Positions 45,082-51,870 of a stretch of DNA of 64,000 nucleotides are shown here, piece after piece (position 1 is the first letter of the stretch; each line of letters opens with the position of its first letter). The position numbers and the translations under genes are program-made. Source of the DNA: Lachnospiraceae bacterium UBA935 (GTDB lineage: Bacteria > Bacillota > Clostridia > Lachnospirales > Lachnospiraceae); contig DBDJ01000036.1 of NCBI GenBank assembly GCA_002293525.1, positions 52,384-116,383 of the forward strand, in the 5' to 3' direction. Below the pieces are notes generated by a model. The model was not told the DNA's origin, did not search any database, and worked only from the letters and a program-made list of their open reading frames with translations.

Positions 45082-46484
45082 AGTTGTTCCAATTCCATTA
45101 TTTTATAGTATTTATCCGATAAAGTATTTAGGAAACTATTATCTAACTCTTCCCTTGCGCTATGAGGCGACAAATAATACATGATTATATTATCCCAAAG
45201 CCATGCTTCGGAACTCATTTGATATTCATCTTCTGTCTCAAAAATTAATCCGACATCAATAAGGTTTTGCAACGAAACTAAAGTTTCAGCCGGAACTTTA
45301 TCCATCTCTATGTATTTTTTTTCAGCATATCCAAAATACGGCAAGTGAGATATAATTCCCCTTGCATGATTTGTAGCTTGATCGGCATAATAAACTGTTC
45401 CCGGCAAACTACCATTTCTCAAACTTTTTTCATATTCAATTATATTACTTTCATTTTGTATCGAATAATTAAAATAACCTGATATAGCTCCAGCACCAAA
45501 GCCTACAACATCACCGCTGCTATAACCCATTAAACATTTGTGATATTCAAACACATAGCTTACAGCTGTTTTATTCTTATTAATTGAAGGAGGAAGGCAA
45601 TTTATATTGACAAATCCGTGTCCATTATGTGGGGCATAACCATACTGCTTAGTAATTTCACGTAACAGATTTTTGTAGCCAATCAAGGTTAGTTCTGTAT
45701 GTGGAGCTAATTTTTTTTCAGTAAACAATTTATGCAATTGCATGTTACCTTTTGGTTGAGTCAATGGATAAAAATCTATTAATTTTGTGTTAAGTTTACA
45801 GGCACCATCAATGTCATAAATAAATTCGTCTATATCTTGCCCGTTTATTCCATAAATAATATCTATACAAACGTTTTCAAAATATTGTTTCATGAGAAGA
45901 ATTTTTTCTTTAATTTCCTCATTGGTTGGCCTAAGATTAAAAAATTCCCGATATTTTTGATTAAGGGTTTGGACACCCGCTCTTACGTGTGTCACACCGA
46001 TCTTTTTCAGCACTTTAAGCTTTTCTTCAGTGATTGAGCATATGTTATTTTCAAATGAGAACTCTTTTAACTTCGATAAGTCAAAGCAGTTATGGATGGC
46101 TTGTCCTATGGCAATAATTTGATCTGCCGTCATAACAGAAGGAGTTCCACCACCAAAAAAAATTGCTTTAACCGGTACTTCAGAGATGCTCTTAAAACGG
46201 CTTTTAATATGTATTTCCTTAATTAAAGAATTAACATAATTTTGTATTTCATCATCACTTTTTTTGATTTGACGATTAAAACTGCAAAATGCACAAAATC
46301 TATCTTCACAAAATGGTATATGAAAATAAAGGGCACGATCTGTAATCTTTTCTTTGTCGATGTTTTTGTATACAAAATGGTAATCATTCTTCACTATATC
46401 ATTGCTGAAAAGAGGATACCATGTATGTAAAGGATATGCTGTGTCAAATTTTAAATAACTGTTTCTTATATTATTTACTTTCAT
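45078..46484 (-). CDS. HemN-like radical SAM protein with CX4CX2C motif
   Basis: The start is set at the second ATG, 8 nt after GAGGAA, giving 468 residues. The radical SAM cluster motif lies in HIPFCEDRFCAFCSF with Cys59, Cys64 and Cys67: four residues between the first two cysteines, where HemN relatives have three. The glycine motif FFGGGTPS and the HVRAGVQTL segment follow the HemN/HutW pattern, and a HemN-like C-terminal region is present. The PFC motif and overall length suggest oxygen-independent coproporphyrinogen-oxidase-like chemistry or methylation, but no substrate is known. It overlaps speD and the MFS gene. Confidence 0.85.
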   Translation of the reverse strand: MKVNNIRNSYLKFDTAYPLHTWYPLFSNDIVKNDYHFVYKNIDKEKITDRALYFHIPFCEDRFCAFCSFNRQIKKSDDEIQNYVNSLIKEIHIKSRFKSISEVPVKAIFFGGGTPSVMTADQIIAIGQAIHNCFDLSKLKEFSFENNICSITEEKLKVLKKIGVTHVRAGVQTLNQKYREFFNLRPTNEEIKEKILLMKQYFENVCIDIIYGINGQDIDEFIYDIDGACKLNTKLIDFYPLTQPKGNMQLHKLFTEKKLAPHTELTLIGYKNLLREITKQYGYAPHNGHGFVNINCLPPSINKNKTAVSYVFEYHKCLMGYSSGDVVGFGAGAISGYFNYSIQNESNIIEYEKSLRNGSLPGTVYYADQATNHARGIISHLPYFGYAEKKYIEMDKVPAETLVSLQNLIDVGLIFETEDEYQMSSEAWLWDNIIMYYLSPHSAREELDNSFLNTLSDKYYKIMELEQL

Positions 46485-46845
46485 CTTCATTTCCTCGCTT
46501 TACTGATAAAATTTTCTCTTTGGCAGGCTTTAGTTCTTCAATTATTTTTTTGACAAATTTATCTGGATCACATTCTATTCCACATGTGAAAATATCAAAA
46601 AAAACACTATTATTCTCTGGGTATGTGTGTACGGACACGTGGGATTCTGACAATAAAATTAACACTGTTAAACCTTGCGGGTCAAATCTTTTGGCAATCG
46701 TTTCGCAAATTGTTGCATTGGCTTCTTCAGTTCCTTTTATTAATAAAGTTTTCATATAATCCAAATCATTTATTATGTCATATGGTATTCCATATAATTC
46801 GCCTAAAATATGTTTACCTATAAATTTATGTGAGTTTATTTGCAT
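46471..46845 (-). CDS. speD: SpeD-type pyruvoyl-dependent decarboxylase (AdoMet decarboxylase family)
   Basis: The 124-residue protein matches the short prokaryotic SpeD: GKHILGELYG, FDPQGLTVLILLSESHVS and FFDIFTCG. Ser71 in ESHVSVHTYPE is the residue expected to become the pyruvoyl group after self-cleavage, and Cys88 in FTCG is kept. The family decarboxylates S-adenosylmethionine, while some homologues act on ornithine or arginine. No spermidine synthase is nearby, so the product may feed another reaction. The ATG follows AAGGAG. A hexapeptide ORF and a hairpin lie just upstream. Confidence 0.9.
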   Translation of the reverse strand: MQINSHKFIGKHILGELYGIPYDIINDLDYMKTLLIKGTEEANATICETIAKRFDPQGLTVLILLSESHVSVHTYPENNSVFFDIFTCGIECDPDKFVKKIIEELKPAKEKILSVKRGNEDESK

Positions 46846-46869
46846 TATCTTCTCCTTGGTTTTAGTAGT

Positions 46870-46891
46870 GGGGGAGTATTAAAGCTCCCCC
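46870..46891 (-). promoter_or_regulatory. GC-rich hairpin between the hexapeptide ORF and speD
   Basis: GGGGGAG and CTCCCCC form a 7-bp stem with an 8-nt loop in otherwise AT-rich sequence. No T-tract follows, so it looks like an RNA-stability or partial-termination element. It does not overlap the speD ribosome site. Confidence 0.7.
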
Positions 46892-46915
46892 AAATTTGAT
46901 TCCACTTAGAAACCT

Positions 46916-46936
46916 TTACCATGAACAAATGAGCAT
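46916..46936 (-). CDS. Six-codon ORF (MLICSW) with strong ribosome site
   Basis: ATG-CTC-ATT-TGT-TCA-TGG-TAA lies 7 nt after AGGAGG (in AAAAGGAGGTG), the best ribosome site in this islet. A -10 TATAAT lies about 43 bp upstream of the ATG. A GC-rich hairpin and then speD follow. The peptide could be a leader that controls speD, comparable in length to the hexapeptide uORF of mammalian AdoMet decarboxylase mRNA. It could instead be a minimal precursor that is modified by the radical SAM enzyme and exported. Sequence cannot decide between these. Confidence 0.55.
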   Translation of the reverse strand: MLICSW

Positions 46937-46978
46937 AATAACACCTCCTTTTGATGTTTGATAGAATTTACTTAATAT

Positions 46979-46984
46979 ATTATA
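46979..46984 (-). promoter_or_regulatory. -10 box upstream of the hexapeptide ORF
   Basis: TATAAT on the minus strand, preceded by GTGT. The -35 region (ACCACC at 17 bp) is poor, which would suit activator dependence. A transcript starting here would have a leader of about 35 nt before the hexapeptide ORF. Confidence 0.5.
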
Positions 46985-47051
46985 ACACATATTGACTGGA
47001 AGGTGGTTTTTATGTAATAATTACTGCTCCAAATGCACTATTTCCTTATTA

Positions 47052-47080
47052 ATGATAAATCCATTTATTAGGTTTGTCAA
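47052..47080 (-). promoter_or_regulatory. Second candidate promoter of the AT-rich islet
   Basis: TTGACA (47075-47080) and TATCAT (47052-47057) are separated by 17 bp on the minus strand. The region between 46985 and 47241 holds no other gene. No LytTR direct repeats with the usual spacing were found. Confidence 0.55.
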
Positions 47081-47241
47081 TTCATTCATATTGTAATTTT
47101 TTATGATTTATAAAGAATGCAGGAAATTATCAGCATTATTTAATTCCCGCGTGTTATTTAATGGATAAAATGATTAATAAAATATTATATCTAACCGCTA
47201 TTTTGATTAATTGTGTTTATAATAATAAACTTGTCAAACAT

Positions 47242-47277
47242 AAAAAAAATGCCAAAACAACAAACACCTTCTTGGCA
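47242..47277 (-). terminator. Terminator of the AmrS-like gene
   Basis: On the minus strand TGCCAA pairs with TTGGCA across a 16-nt loop and is followed directly by eight T residues. Confidence 0.75.
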
Positions 47278-47337
47278 CTTCTTATCAAATGTAAGGAATA
47301 TGGCTGATCTTTCCGCTAGATTGTCAAAACTGGTGAG

Positions 47338-48174
47338 TCAGCAGTTGCCGGTATAGACATATTTAAGATGCCGGCGGGCTATCTCTGCCAGCCGGTAAAT
47401 CTTCCTGACGTCCGTGGCAGGCTTGTCCTGATACTGATATTGGGGGAAAAAACGTGAAATATGATAGGGAATCTCCGGATTCATAGACGCAAGCCACCGA
47501 GCGATCGCAGCGGTTTCTTCTTCTTTATCATTTTCATCCGGGATAATCAAAGTCGTCACTTCCACATGACAGGCAGTCTGGGCCTGCCTGATGGTATTTT
47601 TGACGGTTTCCAGGTCGCCCTTAAGCTTCTTGTAGAAGGTTTCGCTAAAGCCTTTGAGGTCAATATTCATGACATCTATGTCCGGCAGCAAAGTTAGCAG
47701 CGGTTCTTCACAGATATAGCCGTTTGTAACAAGCACATTCCGGAGTCCTCTTTTTTTCACCTCTCTCATACTGTCTTTCAGATATTCGAAACCGATAAAC
47801 GGTTCATTATAGGTAAAAGCTACGCCAATATTGCCTTGAGGCACCAGATCTGCGGCTCGTTCAGCAAGCGCATCGGGCGCAACATAAACCATCCCAACTT
47901 CGGCTTCGCCACACATCGAGATACTGCTATTCTGACAGAATCCACAGCGGAGGTTGCAGCCGAAGCTGCCCACCGACAAGACTCGGCTGCCGGGAAGAAA
48001 GCGGGCAAGCGGCTTCTTTTCAATCGGGTCTAAGGCCATGGAAGTGATTTTGCCATAGTTAATGCTGATTATTCTGTCGTCCACATGGCGCCTGGCCCGG
48101 CAAAATCCGGTTTCCTGCCGGTCAAGCAGACAGCCGTGCGGACAGATCGGGCATTTTAGTTTCAAATACTTCAC
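47338..48174 (-). CDS. amrS: AmmeMemoRadiSam-system radical SAM protein (AmrS-like)
   Basis: The 278-residue protein starts at GTG. N-terminal cysteines (CPICPHGC, GFCRARR) precede the radical SAM motif CNLRCGFCQN (CX3CX2C). AFTYNEPFIGFEYL and PYHISRFFPQYQY are typical of AmrS and related PflA-like enzymes. Its substrate is not known; the family is linked to AmrA/AmrB partners not seen here. Flanking minus-strand genes are unrelated. Confidence 0.88.
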   Translation of the reverse strand: MKYLKLKCPICPHGCLLDRQETGFCRARRHVDDRIISINYGKITSMALDPIEKKPLARFLPGSRVLSVGSFGCNLRCGFCQNSSISMCGEAEVGMVYVAPDALAERAADLVPQGNIGVAFTYNEPFIGFEYLKDSMREVKKRGLRNVLVTNGYICEEPLLTLLPDIDVMNIDLKGFSETFYKKLKGDLETVKNTIRQAQTACHVEVTTLIIPDENDKEEETAAIARWLASMNPEIPYHISRFFPQYQYQDKPATDVRKIYRLAEIARRHLKYVYTGNC

Positions 48175-48190
48175 CTGCTTCCCCTGCTTC

Positions 48191-48931
48191 TTACTGATCC
48201 TTTACCATATACATAAAGCTGTTCCCTTTCTTTCCTACCCGCTCTACAATCCGTAAGTGCAGCAGAATATTCAGCACTAAAGCGGCTTCCTGCTTCCTGA
48301 TTCCGGCGGCTTTACCCAGATCAGCGGAGGTAAAGGGTTCTTCCAGTTCCAAGGGAATCAGCATCAGATAATCCTCCGGACGCTCGAAGCGGATCTCATC
48401 AACCAAGGCCAACGGGATCCGGTCATAGCGGTGCGAGCCTTTCTTTTTATCCCGGCTCCAGCCGTTTAACAGCCGGTATTCTTCTGTATCCACAAACGGA
48501 AAACACAGCCGCAGGTTCTCATGCGCCAGATATCCCTTGATCTTATAAAGTTCATTAAAAGCCCTGTAAATACTGCCTGTCACAGGTGATTTGCGCGGCT
48601 TTGAACACTCTCCCGTATCCTTATCGACCCAGAACAGCCATTTGCGATAGAGAATCGGATGTACGATGGTCACCGGATAACTATCCAGAAAACAGGTCAG
48701 CTTGTCCCGCATCCGGTTAAACTGTGAGGTCTGGATCTCAATGATCTCTTCTCCCGTATAAATATCCGCCACAAAATGGCCAATCGGAATCTCATGCATG
48801 TCCTCGTCAGGGGCATAGTAGTGTTTTAATACCGCATGCATCGTTTTTTCCTGCAAAGTACCGATGCCTTGACGCTGTCTTGGCGGGCCGATCACCTTAG
48901 CCCGGGCTTCCTCAAATCTTCTTTCATCCAT
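48191..48931 (-). CDS. Conserved protein with nuclease-like motif, function unknown
   Basis: The 246-residue protein contains GHFVADIYTGEEIIEIQTSQF near residues 51-71. The spacing of Asp, Glu and Glu-x-Gln resembles the PD-(D/E)xK nuclease core. A C-terminal winged-helix-like segment follows (FTSADLGKAAGIRKQEAALV and LRIVERVGKKGN). It ends 17 bp before the AmrS-like gene. No family name is assigned with confidence. Confidence 0.65.
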   Translation of the reverse strand: MDERRFEEARAKVIGPPRQRQGIGTLQEKTMHAVLKHYYAPDEDMHEIPIGHFVADIYTGEEIIEIQTSQFNRMRDKLTCFLDSYPVTIVHPILYRKWLFWVDKDTGECSKPRKSPVTGSIYRAFNELYKIKGYLAHENLRLCFPFVDTEEYRLLNGWSRDKKKGSHRYDRIPLALVDEIRFERPEDYLMLIPLELEEPFTSADLGKAAGIRKQEAALVLNILLHLRIVERVGKKGNSFMYMVKDQ

Positions 48932-48962
48932 GGATCAGTATTCTTTCCTAATAACGGTCTGG

Positions 48963-49304
48963 TTACTTCTTCGTATTTTCTTTCACCCGGAAGGCAACGA
49001 TTTCTGTAATCAGCTTCTGAGGTAACGGTTTATTTAACGGAAACTGAATAGCTCCCTTAGAGTATTTATAGCCGTCTAACTGATCAATAAAATATTTAAC
49101 CCCGTTTTCTCCGGGATAAAACCCGATATGAGATTTGTGCAAAGCAAAATGCACCAGATTACCATTTAAATAAAATGTCGGCATCTGCCAGCTGATACGC
49201 TCTGATGCTTCAGGCGCGGCTTCTTTAATAATCTGCCATATCTCCCGTAATTTGATCTGACTGTCTTCCGGAAACTGCTGAACATATTCTTCAATCACAC
49301 TCAT
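48963..49304 (-). CDS. DUF1801 (YdhG-like) protein
   Basis: The 113-residue protein matches the DUF1801 pattern: WQIIKEAAPEASERISWQMPTF, HFALHKSHIGFYPG and KGAIQFPLNKPLP. Relatives include the Bacillus Fra iron-chaperone-like fold, but metal binding is unproven here. The ribosome site is a plain GGGAGGG. Confidence 0.88.
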   Translation of the reverse strand: MSVIEEYVQQFPEDSQIKLREIWQIIKEAAPEASERISWQMPTFYLNGNLVHFALHKSHIGFYPGENGVKYFIDQLDGYKYSKGAIQFPLNKPLPQKLITEIVAFRVKENTKK

Positions 49305-49576
49305 AACCCTTCCCTCCCTTATAAATAAATATAGTATAGCATTAAACCTAATATTATAATAGCTTTATTTCTTTAATAACAAGATTCTTCGCTTAAATCA
49401 GGTTTTCAAACCAATTGAGGTATTGCCTGCTCCGGTGACTATCACGCGCCATGGAGGGTATTGTCATGAGCCCTCTGGGCGAGACTTTAATGCTCTGGGT
49501 TCCTCGGAGTGCTATAAACGCAGCGTCCAGAGAGAAAATCCGACCGTCCATCCCGCCGTCCCCGAGCCCCCCCCCT
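49305..49576 (-). other. Gap with a GC-rich patch and ORF-like tail
   Basis: From about 49420 to 49575 the sequence is noticeably richer in GC than its surroundings and ends in a run of nine C. On the minus strand a frame ends FENLI and TAA at 49393, with SPRGLMTIPSMARDSHR upstream, but has no credible start. It may be a decayed gene fragment. Confidence 0.3.
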
Positions 49577-49617
49577 AAAAATATAAAAGAGACGACATCC
49601 CAAATAAGATGCCGCCT
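49577..49617 (-). terminator. Terminator of trpS
   Basis: On the minus strand GGCGGCATC pairs with GATGTCGTC (two G-U pairs) and is followed by TCTTTTATATTTTT. Confidence 0.75.
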
Positions 49618-49638
49618 CCGCAATTCTAATTCATTCCT

Positions 49639-50649
49639 TTATTCCCTGACCCGCTCCGGAAAGCCAACCTTCTTCTGCGCCTTCCTTAACGTCTTATTAG
49701 CATAATACCCTGCCTTTTCGGCATTCTTGCGGATCATCGTGTCAATATATGACTTATCCCTGATCAGCTCGTCAAACCTTTCCTGAACTGGTTTCAAAAC
49801 GCTTACCACTGCTTCGCCTACTGCCAGCTTGAATTCCCCATACCCTTTTCCGTCAAACTCGCGCTCGATTTCCGCCGTGCTTTTTCCGGTACAGGAACCA
49901 TAGATATCCATCAGATTGCAGATACCCGGCTGTTTTACCGCGTCATACCGCACAGAGGCTTCCATGTCGGTTACCGCTTTCTTGAATTTTCGGATTATCG
50001 TGTCGGGATCATCCATAAGAAAAATACTGGCATTGGGATTGTCGTCGGATTTGGACATTTTCTTTTCCGGTTCTTGAAGGCTCATGATCTTAGCACCGGT
50101 TTTGCCTATAAAGGGCTCCGGAACCGTAAATACATCGCCGTAAACAGAATTAAAGCGCTGGGCGATATCCCTGGTGATTTCCAGATGCTGGAGCTGATCC
50201 TTTCCCACCGGTACTGCGTCAGCCTGATATAACAGGATGTCTGCCGCCATCAGCACCGGATAAGTGTAGAGTCCGGCATTGATATTATTGGCATGCTTTG
50301 AGGCTTTGTCTTTAAACTGGGTCATCCGGTTCAGCTCACCCATATAAGTAAAGCAATTTAAGATCCATGCCAGCTCGGCATGAGCGGGGACGTGTGACTG
50401 GTAGTAAAGACAGTTCTTTTCCGGATCCAGACCGGCGGCGATATATAGCGTGAGCAGATTCCTGGCCCGGCGGCGCAGTTCGCCGGCGTCCTGCCTTACG
50501 GTAATGGAATGCAGATCAACAACGGAATAAAAGCATTCATATTCGTTACTTAAGGCAACCCAATTTTTTAAAGCGCCCAGATAATTTCCCAGGGTAAGGG
50601 TACCTGTCGCCTGCATTCCGCTGAAAAGTACTTTTTTGCCATCTATCAT
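49639..50649 (-). CDS. trpS: Tryptophanyl-tRNA synthetase
   Basis: The start is set at the ATG after GGAGGAACATACG, giving 336 residues. The class I HIGH equivalent is TLTLGNYLGAL and the KMSKS loop is KKMSKSDDN. MAADILLYQAD and VPVGKDQLQHLE are conserved TrpS segments. Only about 60 bp of free leader precede it, so no T-box riboswitch fits. Confidence 0.95.
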   Translation of the reverse strand: MIDGKKVLFSGMQATGTLTLGNYLGALKNWVALSNEYECFYSVVDLHSITVRQDAGELRRRARNLLTLYIAAGLDPEKNCLYYQSHVPAHAELAWILNCFTYMGELNRMTQFKDKASKHANNINAGLYTYPVLMAADILLYQADAVPVGKDQLQHLEITRDIAQRFNSVYGDVFTVPEPFIGKTGAKIMSLQEPEKKMSKSDDNPNASIFLMDDPDTIIRKFKKAVTDMEASVRYDAVKQPGICNLMDIYGSCTGKSTAEIEREFDGKGYGEFKLAVGEAVVSVLKPVQERFDELIRDKSYIDTMIRKNAEKAGYYANKTLRKAQKKVGFPERVRE

Positions 50650-50728
50650 CGTATGTTCCTCCAATACTGCAATAAAAGCCGATGTTTATTAGTTTAACAT
50701 CTGATTCTTCTTTCGTCAATACGGGAGA

Positions 50729-51196
50729 TTATTGATTCTGCCTGACGGAATTGTCTTCACAGCCGCAGGTTCCGCCTTGACCGGCAAAGTTTCGCGTGTC
50801 TACCCGGGAATTCATGCGGGGATCCATCCGGGCATCCATGCGCGGTGCCGTACGTTCCATGCGCGGCGCCATCCGGGTATCCATGCGTGGTTCCATTCGG
50901 GGACTCATCATTCTCCCGTCACCCATTCTTGCATCAGAAACTTCCCGTCCACATCCGCAGTCATCAGACATAGTTCCGTAACTGCTGTCCATTACGTTAC
51001 TGGCGACGTAACTGTTTTCACAGCCACAGTTGTTACTGTTATTGCCACAGTTATTATTGCCGCAGGTGTTATTGCCGCAGTTATTATTGCCGCAGGTGTT
51101 ATTGCCGCAGGTGTTATTATTATTGCAGCTGCCGTTACAATTGCTGCCATTGTTATTGCTTCCACAGCATAGTAATAATAAAGCCAAAATATTCAT
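50729..51196 (-). CDS. Asn/Cys-rich repeat protein with PRM repeats, possibly spore coat
   Basis: The 155-residue protein has a short hydrophobic N terminus ending LLLLCCGS. Six or so CGNN units follow (about residues 29-52). A middle segment has CGCG, and then eight repeats of the PRM-x-xRM kind (about 98-135), with CGCE near the end. The ribosome site is AAGGAGTG. Cysteine-rich and repeat-rich composition resembles spore coat or exosporium proteins of Firmicutes, but no family is recognised. A long frame on the opposite strand is a shadow of the repeats. Confidence 0.75.
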   Translation of the reverse strand: MNILALLLLCCGSNNNGSNCNGSCNNNNTCGNNTCGNNNCGNNTCGNNNCGNNSNNCGCENSYVASNVMDSSYGTMSDDCGCGREVSDARMGDGRMMSPRMEPRMDTRMAPRMERTAPRMDARMDPRMNSRVDTRNFAGQGGTCGCEDNSVRQNQ

Positions 51197-51285
51197 ACGT
51201 GTTCACTCCTTTTTTTTATGATATATCCTATGCAAAAAAAGGAACTCCGTACCGTTTTGACCCGAAAGTGGTCTTTCAAATTTAT

Positions 51286-51825
51286 TTAATGTTTTCTGTT
51301 CAGAATCTCTTTTCTGATATAAGTAAAGGTTTCTTTCTCGCCTTGATCCGCCAGCATGACAAGCAGCTTTTCCAGAAGTTCCTTGGTTTTTTCATGTAGC
51401 AGGCTGTGTTCGGTTCCTTTCCGGTAGTATTGTAACGGCATGTCGTCTGTATAAGCGTTTCGGTTATATACTTTGCTGGCAGCGATCCGGTCCATCAGCA
51501 TCTCGACTATGTATTTTTCCGGCATCGGCACCGGAATCAGACTGCCGGGTTCCTTCTGGATACTGTAATCTACCCAGTATTCATGATGGTGACGGTTGCG
51601 GCCTTTGTGGTGAAGCCAGGCGGTTGAATAACCATTATGGTGCCGTTCCGCGTTATTGGGGCTCTGGTCGCCTTGATAATACTTGGCACCGATAACAAAT
51701 TCGCTGGGGCTGAACTTGGAAAGATCATGCAATATGCCTTGTTTGTATAAACCTACCGCAAAACATCCTTTCCTGACCAGACGTTTATGCCGGATAATCG
51801 TCTTAAAATGATCCCAGGCTTTCAT
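51286..51825 (-). CDS. DUF5662 family protein
   Basis: The 179-residue protein has conserved histidines in LHDLSKFSPSEF, ERHHNGYSTAWLHHKGRNRHHHEYW, a pattern typical of DUF5662. An HD-like metal site can be suspected from these residues. The ATG follows AGGAG. Biochemical function is not established. Confidence 0.82.
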   Translation of the reverse strand: MKAWDHFKTIIRHKRLVRKGCFAVGLYKQGILHDLSKFSPSEFVIGAKYYQGDQSPNNAERHHNGYSTAWLHHKGRNRHHHEYWVDYSIQKEPGSLIPVPMPEKYIVEMLMDRIAASKVYNRNAYTDDMPLQYYRKGTEHSLLHEKTKELLEKLLVMLADQGEKETFTYIRKEILNRKH

Positions 51826-51870
51826 ATATGACGGCTCCTTTATGATAGCTCCTTTATGATGGCTCCTTGC

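Noticed and set aside
46985..47240. LytTR binding direct repeats upstream of the hexapeptide ORF
   Set aside because: CAGT-like motifs occur but their 28-bp spacing does not match the usual 21-22 bp for LytTR sites.
49451..49705. Plus-strand 84-residue frame
   Set aside because: It crosses the trpS terminator and the trpS 3' end, has no ribosome site, and its composition follows the opposite strand's signals.
50650..50728. T-box riboswitch upstream of trpS
   Set aside because: Only about 60-80 bp separate trpS from the next gene, too short for a T-box.
50732..51172. Long plus-strand frame opposite the Cys/Asn-rich protein
   Set aside because: It is a shadow of the repetitive minus-strand gene, which has the strong ribosome site.
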